Source of the DNA: an uncultured Mycoplasmatota bacterium
GTDB taxonomy: Bacteria; Bacillota_I; Bacilli_A; RF39; UBA660
Direction: 5' to 3'
Length of the DNA: 64,000 nucleotides
Assembly: GCA_947302655.1 (NCBI GenBank)
Contig: CAMYVW010000001.1
Location: 62,001 to 126,000 of the forward strand
Part shown: in pieces, positions 35,897-47,013 of the stretch
How positions within the stretch are numbered: the stretch's first letter is position 1
How the letters are laid out: the number at the start of each line of letters is the position of its first letter
The notes under the pieces: model-generated
Told to the model about the DNA's origin: nothing
Database searches by the model: none
Seen by the model: the letters and a program-made list of their open reading frames with translations, nothing else
Position numbers and translations under genes: made by a program

Positions 35897-37213
35897 ATGA
35901 AGGTATTACCAAATGAAACTTCTGCATTACTAGATAAACTATACAACTTAAGAGGTGAAGATAGTTATATCCTTGTAGAAATGGAAAAAGAAAGACAAGT
36001 AGCTGAAGAAACAAAAGAAAAAACAACTAAAGAAAAGCAAGAGTTACAAGATAAAATCACAACTTTAACAAATGAAGAAACACTACTTGCTGAGCAAGGA
36101 GCACATCTAAGAGATGTCCTTAGTGGTATTAATCCAGATGACTTTAAAGTTGTACTTGAAAAACTTAATATTGATTTTGATCCTGAAGCACTTAAAAATA
36201 AAATTGATGAAACTTTACCAGGAAGAATTGAAGAAGTTGTTAGTGCAGCCAAAGAAGCCGAAAACGAATTAATAACTATTGAAGAAGAAATGAATGGTGC
36301 TATCACAAAAATAGATGAATTAGCAGTTCGAAGAGAAACTGAACTAGCTAATCAAGAAAAGTTAAATGAATATTTTGAGTTAGCATTAAGTGGTAATATT
36401 AACATCACAAGAGAAGCAATTACATCTTTAGTAAGTCAATTTAATTTTAACGAAGAAGAGCAAAGAGAAGCTGCTAAATTAATGATGTTCCCAGAAGATG
36501 CATTATATGAATATGATAAACAATATCAAGATGCTCAAAATCATGGAAAATCAATTTCAGATGTTTTAATTGAAGCTAAAGAATCAGTTGCAAAACCTAT
36601 TGGTGATATCTTTTCTGAAGCAGATTCTAGTATAGCTGAAAACATTAAAGAAGAAAAAGCAGATGTATCTGATGAAGATATTAAAAAAATCAGTGATGAA
36701 ATTAGTGATATTCTAAAAAAACTAGAAGAAAATGAAGATAAGCCATTGTTTGATGATGTGAAGCTTGATAATCTTCCAATTGAAGAAAAAGAAGAAAAGG
36801 TTATTGAGGAAGAAAAACCAGTAACTAATGAAGTTAAAATTGAAGATGAACCAGCAGAAGAATCAATGATGGATTTATTTAAAAGATTAGGTTTAAGTGA
36901 AATCATGTTTGTTGAAAGTGAATTATCTGATTTAATTGCTCTTGATGACAAAAAAATAGTTGAGAAAAATGTAGGTATTTTAAATAAACATGGAATTAAT
37001 TTAGATGTTGTTAGCGATAATGTTAATATTTTATCTGACCCAGAATTAGATGAAAAAATAAGTTTAATATTAGAAACTGGTAAAACAGTTGATGATATAT
37101 ATTTTAATCCTTCAGTAATTAAAAAATATGATTACCAAGGATTAAAAGATGCCATTGAACTATTAAAAGAAAATGGTTTAGATCCTAAAAAAGTTCCTTT
37201 AATGGCATTCTAG
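35897..37213 (+). CDS. Orphan coiled-coil protein with C-terminal helical repeat domain
   Basis: 438 aa, acidic, no membrane helix. Residues about 25-70 and 115-165 are coiled coil (EMEKERQVAEETKEKTTKEK). Residues about 215-320 are an acidic, probably disordered linker (EEKEEKVIEEEKP). The C-terminal ~110 residues form helical repeats (LFKRLGL...NVGILNKHGINLDVV...NPSVIKKYDYQGLKDAIELLKENGLDP). The same pattern returns in the 95-aa protein two genes downstream. Start has GAAGGTG. First gene of a three-gene operon of unknown role; 12 nt to the next start. Confidence 0.78.
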   Translation: MKVLPNETSALLDKLYNLRGEDSYILVEMEKERQVAEETKEKTTKEKQELQDKITTLTNEETLLAEQGAHLRDVLSGINPDDFKVVLEKLNIDFDPEALKNKIDETLPGRIEEVVSAAKEAENELITIEEEMNGAITKIDELAVRRETELANQEKLNEYFELALSGNINITREAITSLVSQFNFNEEEQREAAKLMMFPEDALYEYDKQYQDAQNHGKSISDVLIEAKESVAKPIGDIFSEADSSIAENIKEEKADVSDEDIKKISDEISDILKKLEENEDKPLFDDVKLDNLPIEEKEEKVIEEEKPVTNEVKIEDEPAEESMMDLFKRLGLSEIMFVESELSDLIALDDKKIVEKNVGILNKHGINLDVVSDNVNILSDPELDEKISLILETGKTVDDIYFNPSVIKKYDYQGLKDAIELLKENGLDPKKVPLMAF

Positions 37214-37225
37214 GAGGTTGTGTAT

Positions 37226-37981
37226 ATGTCGCAATGTTCTATTGCTGAAAAAGTAAAATCATGTTTCACTGTATCAAAAGAATATACAAGCATAGATGAT
37301 GATTTGCTTTTATATCAGTTTATTCCTGATATAAATCAAGACTATGCTGCACTAGCTCAAAGATATAGTGTTTTATGTGCTAATTCAGAAATCCGTAATC
37401 GTGGCGACTTATGTGCACTAACTAATAGTATTATTGAATTAGATGAACTTAAAGCTGAACTTGATGCAATTGATAAAGCAATAATATTTCCTGATTTAAG
37501 AAGTGTGTGTTGTGATACCAATGAAGTTCTTGAAAAAATAAAGTTTGCTAGTACTTATCATTATCCTTATATAAATGAAAACAATGAAATTCTTCGAGAC
37601 TTTTTTGCTTTTGATGATAATGAATCAAACTATATGAAAGGTTACTATTTAAATAACACACTATATACTCCAGAAGAAAACAAAAATGATATAAAATTTA
37701 GAAACATTCCAGAAAAAGAAGAGTACTATCGTATCTGCGGTAAAGTACAGGAAGCATCATATGATTGTTTCAAAAAAACATTGAAGCTTAATAGTGATTT
37801 TAATAGCTACGTTATACATGAACTTATGCAAGGTGAAGATGTATATCATAGTGATGAACATTTTAAAAATGCTATTTTATTACTAAAAACCCAAGAAAAC
37901 CCATTCCTTGATTCAGGTAGATTATTTCAAAATACTAAATCAGAATTCCCAGAAGAAAGAGATTTGGGTGTACGAAGATAA
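37226..37981 (+). CDS. Orphan 251-aa protein, unknown function
   Basis: No family recognised; soluble, with ten or so Cys scattered through the N-terminal half (SQCSIAEKVKSCF, SVCCDTNEVL) and helical sequence throughout. AGGAGG at 37212-37217 sets ATG 37226 as start, and GTG 37220 is too close to it. The stop TAA shares its last A with the ATG of the next gene, so the two are translationally coupled. The role is presumably joint with its neighbours on either side. Confidence 0.72.
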   Translation: MSQCSIAEKVKSCFTVSKEYTSIDDDLLLYQFIPDINQDYAALAQRYSVLCANSEIRNRGDLCALTNSIIELDELKAELDAIDKAIIFPDLRSVCCDTNEVLEKIKFASTYHYPYINENNEILRDFFAFDDNESNYMKGYYLNNTLYTPEENKNDIKFRNIPEKEEYYRICGKVQEASYDCFKKTLKLNSDFNSYVIHELMQGEDVYHSDEHFKNAILLLKTQENPFLDSGRLFQNTKSEFPEERDLGVRR

Positions 37982-38268
37982 TGAATTATTTAGAAAAAAT
38001 TGGGTTTACTAGTGATGATATAAATGTAATAAAAAAATCTACTACAAGTGTTATTTTTAATTTGTTAAGTGAACAAAGAAGAGTTGTTAATGCAAACATC
38101 TTGTACTTAAGAGATTTAGGAGTAACAAATTATAAAGAAATATTTATAAAATATCCAGATTTATTTTTAATTGATAACAGCAATTTTAAAGAAATTTTTG
38201 AAAAATATGATAAATCAGATTTAATAAATAAACTAAATAACAATTTAGATATATTTGTATATTTATAG
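37981..38268 (+). CDS. Orphan 95-aa helical repeat protein
   Basis: Starts at a 1-nt stop/start overlap (taATG). The sequence has two similar units, YLEKIGFTSDDINVI and YLRDLGVTNYKEIFIKYPDLFLID. It aligns by eye with the C-terminal domain of the 438-aa protein that opens this operon (LFKRLGL..., ILNKHGINLDVV). The 'LGV...I...P.LFL' pattern recalls mTERF-type repeats, but that resemblance is weak. No membrane segment. Last gene of the operon; a hairpin terminator follows immediately. Confidence 0.7.
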   Translation: MNYLEKIGFTSDDINVIKKSTTSVIFNLLSEQRRVVNANILYLRDLGVTNYKEIFIKYPDLFLIDNSNFKEIFEKYDKSDLINKLNNNLDIFVYL

Positions 38269-38273
38269 TATAA

Positions 38274-38300
38274 AGAAGCAGTAAAATTACTGCTTTTTAT
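38274..38300 (+). terminator. Terminator of the orphan three-gene operon
   Basis: AAGCAGTAA / TTACTGCTT hairpin with T-rich tail. Confidence 0.8.
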
Positions 38301-38359
38301 TTTTATTAAAGTAGTATCTATGCTATAATTTTTTTATATATAGATAGGGTGACTTTAAA

Positions 38360-40450
38360 ATGAACAACACAATAGAATTAAATGAGAATCAACAACTCGC
38401 AGTAAATCATTTTGAAGGTCCATGCCTTGTTATTGCAGGTGCTGGAAGTGGTAAAACTAGAGTTCTAACAAAAAGAATTATCGAACTTATTAATAAAGGT
38501 GTAAAACCACAAAATATTTTGGCTATAACATTTACCAATAAAGCAGCTGGTGAAATGAGAGAAAGGTTATATAGAACAAATAAAGAACAAATAGACCAGG
38601 TTTTTGTTGGTACTTTTCATTCCTTTGGTTTAAAAATAATTAGAGAAAATTTAGATAAGTTAAATTTAGATAGAAATTTTACTATTTTAGATAGTGATGA
38701 TGTTTTAAGCATTATTAAAAAAATAATGAAATCTAATAATATAGATTCAAAACAAGTTAATCCCTCATATGTTAAAAATCGTATAAGTTATATAAAAAAT
38801 GAACTATTATCTGATAAAGAAATTACGTTATATTTTTCATCAAATAATGAAGAGATTATAACGCAGATATATAATGAATATTGTGAAATATTAAATCGAA
38901 ATAATTCTGTTGATTTTGATGATTTGTTGTTATTACCAACTAAATTATTACAAAAAGATGATGAAGTTTTGTTAAAATATCAAGAACATTATAAATATAT
39001 TTTAATTGATGAGTATCAAGACACAAATAAGGTTCAGTACATTATGACAAAACTATTATCATCAAAATATAGGAATCTATTTGCAGTTGGTGATCCGGAT
39101 CAATCCATATATATGTTTAGAGGCGCTAACTATAAAAACATCCTTAATTTTGAAAATGATTATCCTGATGCAAAGATTATACCGTTATTAATAAATTATC
39201 GAAGTACACAAAATATCCTTAGTGTTGCTAACAACGTTATATCACATAATAAAGAAAGAGCAGAGAAAAATTTGCTTTCAAATTTAGGCGTTGGTGATAA
39301 GGTCAATTTAACTGTTTCATATGATGAAAAGCACGAAATCACATTAGTAATTGAAGAAATAGATAAACTAATTAAACTTGGTTACGATTACAAAGATATA
39401 GCTATTTTTTATAGAACTAATGCACAATCAAGAGCTGTAGAAGAAGGAATTTTAAAGAAAAATTATCCATATAAAGTAGTTGGTAGTTATTATTTCTATG
39501 CTAGAAAAGAAATTAAAAATTTAATTTGTTATTTAAGATTACTTGTTAATCCCCATGATGATGTTTCATTAAGAAGAGTTATAAATGTTCCAAAAAGAGG
39601 AATTGGTGATAAGTACTTAGAAAATTTAGAAAAAATATCTAGAGAAAAAAACATTTCATTATTTGATGCAATTGATGACAATAAAGGGATGATTTTTAAA
39701 AACCTAATTATAAAATTACAAAATGATTTAAAGAATTTATCAATTAGTGAAATAGTTGAAAAAGTTCTTGATGAATCAGGAATGATAAAAGAACTTGAAG
39801 AGGACTCATCATTAGAAAATGAATTAAGAATTGATAACTTAAATGAGTTTAAAAGTATATCATCTTCATACGAAGCTAAAACTGGAAGTAATGATTTATC
39901 AGATTTTCTTGAAGAAATTAGTTTAGTTGCAGATATTGAAGAACACAAAGTATCTGATGATGCAATTACATTAATGACACTGCACAGTGCAAAAGGACTT
40001 GAATTTAAAGTGGTATTTATCGTAGGTTTTGAAGATGGTATTTTCCCTCATCAAAATTCCTTTTGTGAAGTTGGAGGACTTGAAGAAGAAAGAAGATTGT
40101 GCTATGTTGGCATAACAAGAGCTAAAGAAAGACTATATCTAAGTTATGCAAAAAAAAGAATGCTATATGGTAAAGAAAATTTAACTGTACCAAGTAGATT
40201 CTTAAAAGAAATACCAGAAGATTTAATTAATATAACTAAATCAAGCATTAATGTTGAAAAGAAAATTGATAGAACTAAAATGTACTATGAAGAAGATCAA
40301 GAATACAATATTGGTCAAGTTGTTATACATAGTGTTTATGGAAAAGGTGTCATTGTTGGTATAGATGATAAGTTTGTATCAATAGCATTTAATAAAAGAT
40401 TTGGAATTAAAAAAATACTTAAAAATCATTCAAGTATAAAGAAGGTGTAA
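38360..40450 (+). CDS. pcrA: ATP-dependent DNA helicase PcrA/UvrD
   Basis: 696 aa superfamily 1A helicase. Motif Q/I LNENQQLAVNHFEG...GAGSGKTRVL, Ia ITFTNKAAGEM, II LIDEYQDTN, III VGDPDQSIYMFRGA, IV LLINYRSTQNIL, V TLMTLHSAKGLEFKVVFIVGFEDGIFP, VI EEERRLCYVGITRAKERL. C-terminal Tudor-like segment (GQVVIHSVYGKGVIVGIDDKFVSIAFNKRFGIKK) that binds RNA polymerase in PcrA. The pcrA-ligA order is conserved in Firmicutes; here a nucleotidyltransferase gene sits between them. Confidence 0.97.
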   Translation: MNNTIELNENQQLAVNHFEGPCLVIAGAGSGKTRVLTKRIIELINKGVKPQNILAITFTNKAAGEMRERLYRTNKEQIDQVFVGTFHSFGLKIIRENLDKLNLDRNFTILDSDDVLSIIKKIMKSNNIDSKQVNPSYVKNRISYIKNELLSDKEITLYFSSNNEEIITQIYNEYCEILNRNNSVDFDDLLLLPTKLLQKDDEVLLKYQEHYKYILIDEYQDTNKVQYIMTKLLSSKYRNLFAVGDPDQSIYMFRGANYKNILNFENDYPDAKIIPLLINYRSTQNILSVANNVISHNKERAEKNLLSNLGVGDKVNLTVSYDEKHEITLVIEEIDKLIKLGYDYKDIAIFYRTNAQSRAVEEGILKKNYPYKVVGSYYFYARKEIKNLICYLRLLVNPHDDVSLRRVINVPKRGIGDKYLENLEKISREKNISLFDAIDDNKGMIFKNLIIKLQNDLKNLSISEIVEKVLDESGMIKELEEDSSLENELRIDNLNEFKSISSSYEAKTGSNDLSDFLEEISLVADIEEHKVSDDAITLMTLHSAKGLEFKVVFIVGFEDGIFPHQNSFCEVGGLEEERRLCYVGITRAKERLYLSYAKKRMLYGKENLTVPSRFLKEIPEDLINITKSSINVEKKIDRTKMYYEEDQEYNIGQVVIHSVYGKGVIVGIDDKFVSIAFNKRFGIKKILKNHSSIKKV

Positions 40451-40451
40451 C

Positions 40452-41345
40452 ATGAAAGAAAAAACATTGGTAATTTTAGCAGCAGGAATGGGCTCAAGAT
40501 TTGGAGGACCTAAACAATTTTACCCCGTAGGAAATAATGGCGAATTCATTATGGATTATTCCATATATTCAGCAGTTAAGTATGGCTTTACTAAAGTGGT
40601 ATTTGTAATCAGAGAAGAGTTTGAAGAAGAGTTGAAAAATACTATTTGTAAAAGATTAGAAGGAAAAGTAAAATATAGTTATGTTTTTCAATCCTTAAAA
40701 GATATTCCTGATGAATATCAATTGCCTAGTGATCGAACGAAACCACTTGGAACTGCTCATGCAATGTATACAGCAAGAAATGAAGTTGAAGGAAATGTTG
40801 CAGTAATTTCTGCCGATGATTTTTATGGAGACGAAGCTTTTAAAGACCTTTCTGAATTATTAGATAAGGATGAATACGGAGTTATATCATTCAAAATTGC
40901 TGAAACAATGTCATTAAATGGTGCAGTAAAACGAGGCGTATGCATTGCTGATGAAGGTTATATAAAAGATATTATTGAATCAGAGTGTACTATAGATGGA
41001 GATAATGTTACGTGTATTCCTTTGGACAGAACTAAAGAATCTTTTACTGTTGAAAAAGATGGATGTGTTTCCATGCTTATGTACGGATTTACTAAAGATA
41101 TTTATACTTCAATAAAAAAAGAAATAGATACTGCATTTAACAAGAACAAAGATGACTTATCATCGTTTGAGATTTTCTTACCAAATGTAATATCTAATGA
41201 AATAAGAGAAGGAAGAAAAGTTCTAAATATTAAAACTAATTCAAAATGGATAGGTTTAACATATAAGGAAGATGTTGAAGGTTTAAAACTTTGCATTAAT
41301 AAATATATTGAAGATGGTAAGTATCCAGAAAAATTATGGAATTAA
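40452..41345 (+). CDS. Sugar-phosphate nucleotidyltransferase family protein
   Basis: 297 aa. Rossmann-like NTP_transferase fold: LAAGMGSRFGGPKQFYPVG (about 9-27) is the nucleotide-binding loop with the catalytic Lys, followed by GTAHAMYTA and the metal-binding ISADDFYGDEAF. The acceptor sugar phosphate or alcohol phosphate cannot be set; the family feeds wall polymers or choline/sugar decoration. It starts 1 nt after pcrA stops, with an AGAAGGTG site in the pcrA end, so it is cotranscribed with the helicase. Confidence 0.9.
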   Translation: MKEKTLVILAAGMGSRFGGPKQFYPVGNNGEFIMDYSIYSAVKYGFTKVVFVIREEFEEELKNTICKRLEGKVKYSYVFQSLKDIPDEYQLPSDRTKPLGTAHAMYTARNEVEGNVAVISADDFYGDEAFKDLSELLDKDEYGVISFKIAETMSLNGAVKRGVCIADEGYIKDIIESECTIDGDNVTCIPLDRTKESFTVEKDGCVSMLMYGFTKDIYTSIKKEIDTAFNKNKDDLSSFEIFLPNVISNEIREGRKVLNIKTNSKWIGLTYKEDVEGLKLCINKYIEDGKYPEKLWN

Positions 41346-41354
41346 ACGCATTTT

Positions 41355-43432
<2,078 letters not shown>

Positions 43433-43441
43433 GTTGAAACG

Positions 43442-43470
43442 TTGATAAATATCTCATTATGTAGTATAAT
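43442..43470 (+). promoter_or_regulatory. Putative sigma-A promoter of the GGDEF operon
   Basis: TTGATA at 43442-43447 and TATAAT at 43465-43470, 17-nt spacer, directly upstream of the gene at 43499. Confidence 0.7.
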
Positions 43471-43498
43471 TATGATACTCAAAAAAATGAGGTGTTTT

Positions 43499-43963
43499 AT
43501 GAAAAAAATGTGGAGAAATAACAAAATTTTAATTATATTAGGAGCTATACTTTTAGTATGTGCAATAGCAATAATTGTTGTTGTTTTAAAATACTTTATA
43601 GGTTCAAGAAAATCTGTATATGGACCTCGTTTTGATAATATGAAAGTAACTATTTCACAAAAACAACAAGACGATTATATAAAAGGACTTGAAGATAATT
43701 CTAATGTAGTTAAAGTTAGATTTAGAGTTTCTCATAAAACTTTATATATATCAGTAACATTTAAGGACGATATAAGCCTTGAAGATGCTAAAAAAATAGT
43801 TGATGAATCTTTGACTTTATTTCCAGATGATATAAAGGAAACATATGATATTAACTATACAATTAAAAATGCTAATTATATGCTTATGGGTGCAAAAAAT
43901 GCCCCTGGGAATGGATTAATTTGGGGTAATAATAACCTTGTTGAATCCGCTAAGCAGGAGTAA
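43499..43963 (+). CDS. Small membrane-anchored protein, unknown function
   Basis: 154 aa. One N-terminal membrane helix at about 9-33 (ILIILGAILLVCAIAIIVVVL), then about 120 residues outside with a compact alpha/beta pattern (VVKVRFRVSHKTLYISVTFKDDISLEDAKKIVDESL) that looks like a small ferredoxin-like fold. ATG 43499 follows GAGGTG. The longer frame from 43442 runs through the promoter and is rejected. The stop overlaps the ATG of the GGDEF gene, suggesting the two products work together. Confidence 0.72.
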   Translation: MKKMWRNNKILIILGAILLVCAIAIIVVVLKYFIGSRKSVYGPRFDNMKVTISQKQQDDYIKGLEDNSNVVKVRFRVSHKTLYISVTFKDDISLEDAKKIVDESLTLFPDDIKETYDINYTIKNANYMLMGAKNAPGNGLIWGNNNLVESAKQE

Positions 43964-43971
43964 TGATTAAA

Positions 43972-45984
43972 ATGAAAGATAAAAAGCGACTATATACTAT
44001 TATTGGAATTATAATTGCTGTAATAATTATTTCTATATTTGTATATAATTTCCTTAATGATAAAAACAAATTAAATAAAAATGAAAAGAACTGGATCACT
44101 AATAATGTAAACGTTGTTCAAAACATTAATGTTTTGAATAATGCTAATGTTTTTGGCGATAATGGTACAGGTGTCTTTTTTGATTTTATAAAAGATTTTC
44201 AAAGTGAATATCGTTTAAAAATTAATCCTGTTACTTTTTTAAACGGTGAGCAAGTTGAAGGTGTTAGTTTTACTGCCGGAAATCAAATTGATGATAACAG
44301 TATTGTTTTTTATGAAGACCACTACGTTATTGTTGGTAGAGAAAAAAATATATATGATAGTTCTAATGCTTTTAAAAATGATGAAATAGGTGTTTTACAA
44401 TCAGATTCAGAATATTTAAAAGGTAAAGTATTATCATATAATTATAGAGTTTATGATTCTGATGCTTCTTTGTTCGAAGCGTTAAAGACTGGAGAAATCA
44501 ACTATGCAATGGTTTCTTTAATCAGAAACATTGATCGAATTTTCTCAAATGATTTAGTGATTAATTATCATTTTAGTGATGTAAAATATTATTACTATTT
44601 CGAAGGTATTAAAGATGATACATTATCATCTATTATTAGAAAATACTTTAATAGATGGAACAAAAAATATTTTAATGATGTTTTCAATAATAATGAATTC
44701 TTAGCTATTGCATCTGCTTTAAATTTAACTGAAGCCGATGTTTCAACAGCATTATCTAAAACCTATAATTATGGTTTTATAAACCAAAATCCATATGAAG
44801 TAATTACTGGTGGGAATTTTGGCGGTATATCAGCAATATACTTAAAATATTTTAGTGAATTCTCAGATATTAAATTTAATTTTAGAAAATTTAGCAGTGC
44901 GAATAAATTTAAAAAAGCAATTAAAAGTAATAGTATAGATATATATTTGAATTATTACTTATTTGATGATAATTATGAAGACATTTATAATAGTAGTTGT
45001 ATTTCTTTTGATATAATTGCTCCAGTAAAAAATAATGTAATTATTAATGATTTAAATGTTGTAGATGATAGTGAAGTATATGTACTTAAATCTAGTAAAA
45101 TATCAAGATATTTAAGTGAAAATTCAGACTTTAAACTAAAATACTATGAAACAATTAGTGAAATGTTAAAACTTGCTCGAAAGGGTAAAATAATTGCTAT
45201 TGATACTGAGACATTTAATTATTTCCATAAAAACAAGTTAAAAAATTATGAAAGCAGATATTCAAAAGTAATTAATGACTCATATACATTTAAGATTAAA
45301 GGAACAAGTAGTTTAAAAAGATTATTTTCTGCATATACACAAACTTTAGATCCAAACATAGTAATTTATGAAGGAATAAATAATCATAATAAAACTGTTT
45401 CAAAAGGTGAAACTCTTGCAAATATTGCTAAATATTTTATTTACCTACTTTTAGGTGGAGCTTTATTTATGATTTTCTTCTATAAGAAATCAAAAAGAGT
45501 ATCTGTTGCTAAAAAGATAAGAAATGATGAAAAGATAAAATATATTGATTTATTAACAAGTTTAAAAAATCGTAATTATTTATCTGAAAACATGGAATCA
45601 TGGAATAATAATAAGATTTATCCTCAAACAATGATTGTTATTGATTTAAATAATATTGCTTTCTTAAATGATCGAAAAGGTTATGAAGCAGGAGATAGAC
45701 AAATTGCTGCAATGGCAAATATATTAATCAAAACACAACTTGATAATTCTGATATCATGAGAACAAATGGTAATGAGTTCTTAGTATATCTAGTTGGTTA
45801 TCAACAAAAACATATTGTAAATTATATTCATAAGTTAACAAAAGAAATGAAAAAATTGCCATATGAATATGGAGCAGCAATTGGTTATAGTATGATCAAT
45901 GATGATATCAAAACAATTGAAGATGCAATTAATGAAGCACTAGAAGATATGAAAAAACAAAAGGCAAAGAGTAAAGAGGTATAA
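43972..45984 (+). CDS. Membrane receptor with PBP-like sensor region and degenerate GGDEF domain
   Basis: 670 aa. Helix at about 7-25, a large extracytoplasmic region (about 30-480) with repeated alpha/beta segments resembling substrate-binding-protein halves (DSDASLFEALKTGEINYAMVSL; NPYEVITGGNFGGISAIYLKYF), a second helix at about 485-505, then a cytoplasmic GGDEF domain (about 520-665). The GGDEF signature is NGNEF at about 599-603 and the upstream metal-site region is IDLNNIAFLND, so catalysis is doubtful. The start may be ATG 43963, which overlaps the previous stop; 43972 is better spaced from AGGAG. Followed 1 nt later by the BrkB gene. Confidence 0.85.
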   Translation: MKDKKRLYTIIGIIIAVIIISIFVYNFLNDKNKLNKNEKNWITNNVNVVQNINVLNNANVFGDNGTGVFFDFIKDFQSEYRLKINPVTFLNGEQVEGVSFTAGNQIDDNSIVFYEDHYVIVGREKNIYDSSNAFKNDEIGVLQSDSEYLKGKVLSYNYRVYDSDASLFEALKTGEINYAMVSLIRNIDRIFSNDLVINYHFSDVKYYYYFEGIKDDTLSSIIRKYFNRWNKKYFNDVFNNNEFLAIASALNLTEADVSTALSKTYNYGFINQNPYEVITGGNFGGISAIYLKYFSEFSDIKFNFRKFSSANKFKKAIKSNSIDIYLNYYLFDDNYEDIYNSSCISFDIIAPVKNNVIINDLNVVDDSEVYVLKSSKISRYLSENSDFKLKYYETISEMLKLARKGKIIAIDTETFNYFHKNKLKNYESRYSKVINDSYTFKIKGTSSLKRLFSAYTQTLDPNIVIYEGINNHNKTVSKGETLANIAKYFIYLLLGGALFMIFFYKKSKRVSVAKKIRNDEKIKYIDLLTSLKNRNYLSENMESWNNNKIYPQTMIVIDLNNIAFLNDRKGYEAGDRQIAAMANILIKTQLDNSDIMRTNGNEFLVYLVGYQQKHIVNYIHKLTKEMKKLPYEYGAAIGYSMINDDIKTIEDAINEALEDMKKQKAKSKEV

Positions 45985-45985
45985 G

Positions 45986-46840
45986 TTGAAGAATTTAAAG
46001 AAAAGTTTAGTTATTTATTTCAAAAACTTTAAAAATGCTTTATTTAAACCAGAGATGTTAGTTCTTCCTGGACAACTAGCTTTCTTTTTCATTTTGTCAA
46101 TGGTTCCAACAATTACGTTAATTGGATATGGAGCAGGTTTACTAAATCTTTCAACAGATGTTATATATAATTTCCTTTCTTCTGCATTTAGTAAGAACAT
46201 TGCAACTACTTTAGTTGTTAATCCAACAAATGCTCTAGGTTTTAAATATATAATTACTATTATTTTTGGTTACTATTTTGCATCCAATGGAGCTGCTTCA
46301 ATAATAGTAACTTCAAATACAATATATGGTATTGAAAACACATCATTTATTAAACGAAGGATTAAAGCGTTTTTAATGACGTTAATAATTATTTTACTAT
46401 TCATATTTATGATTATTGTTCCGGTTCTTGGAACTAAGATAACAGAAATGGTTGCATATGTTAATATGAAACAATCTGTTACAGATAAAATACTTTCTGT
46501 ATTTAACTTTTTAAAAGGACCTATAACATGGTTTATAATGTTTATATTTATTAAGATGATTTATACCATGGCACCTGATAAAAAGGTTGAAAGTAGATAT
46601 GTTAATAAAGGAGCTATATTTACAACAATTGGTTGGGTTCTTGCAACAAATATATATAGCTACTATATAGTTCATTATGCTAAATACGATGTTTTCTATG
46701 GAGGACTTGCTAATATAATCGTATTAATGTTATGGTTCTTAATACTTGCATATATTTTAACAATTGGTATTGCTGTTAACCATAAGGTTGAGGAAATTGA
46801 ACTGGAAAAAACTAGTAAAATAAATGTTATAAAAGAGTAA
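45986..46840 (+). CDS. YihY/BrkB family membrane protein
   Basis: 284 aa with about six membrane helices. Starts LKKSLVIYFKNFKNALFKPEMLVLPGQLAFFFILSMVPTITLIGYG, the conserved opening of the YihY/BrkB family (once called ribonuclease BN), and has the WVLATNIYSYYIVHYAKYDVFYGGLANIIVLMLWF signature near the C-terminus. The function is unsettled; proposed roles include lipid or small-molecule transport. TTG initiator at 45986, 1 nt after the GGDEF gene, with an AGAGG site; last gene of the operon. Confidence 0.92.
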   Translation: MKNLKKSLVIYFKNFKNALFKPEMLVLPGQLAFFFILSMVPTITLIGYGAGLLNLSTDVIYNFLSSAFSKNIATTLVVNPTNALGFKYIITIIFGYYFASNGAASIIVTSNTIYGIENTSFIKRRIKAFLMTLIIILLFIFMIIVPVLGTKITEMVAYVNMKQSVTDKILSVFNFLKGPITWFIMFIFIKMIYTMAPDKKVESRYVNKGAIFTTIGWVLATNIYSYYIVHYAKYDVFYGGLANIIVLMLWFLILAYILTIGIAVNHKVEEIELEKTSKINVIKE

Positions 46841-46850
46841 ATAATATTAT

Positions 46851-46932
46851 TATGTACACAGATATTACTTAGTACATAATAAAAATATTTTTGATACTGT
46901 TAAGTGTTTAACACTATTAAAAAGTAATATCT
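46851..46932 (+). other. Candidate pseudoknot-type RNA structure downstream of the BrkB gene
   Basis: TATGTAC (46851-46857) pairs with GTACATA (46872-46878). The loop of that hairpin contains AGATATTACTT (46860-46870), which is exactly complementary to AAGTAATATCT (46922-46932). A third hairpin, TGTTAA/TTAACA (46898-46913), lies between. A terminator follows at once. It may be a 3' UTR element or a leader of the LtaS-like gene. Confidence 0.45.
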
Positions 46933-46967
46933 AAAAAGAAGATTTTTAATCTTCTTTTTTTATTTTT
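46933..46967 (+). terminator. Terminator between the BrkB and LtaS-like genes
   Basis: AAAAAGAAGAT / ATCTTCTTTTT stem, short loop, T run; it sits directly after the pseudoknot candidate. Confidence 0.85.
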
Positions 46968-47013
46968 AAGTATTGTTTTTTGTGTTATAATATCTAGTAG
47001 GAAAGTGGTATAA

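Noticed and set aside
36541-36951. Minus-strand open frame of 136 codons, Ser-rich
   Set aside because: Antisense of the acidic linker of the 438-aa coiled-coil protein; the composition follows from the sense strand and no start signal is present.
45986-46840. Ribonuclease BN function for the BrkB-family gene
   Set aside because: The old RNase BN name for this family was a misassignment; the sequence shows only a multi-helix membrane protein.
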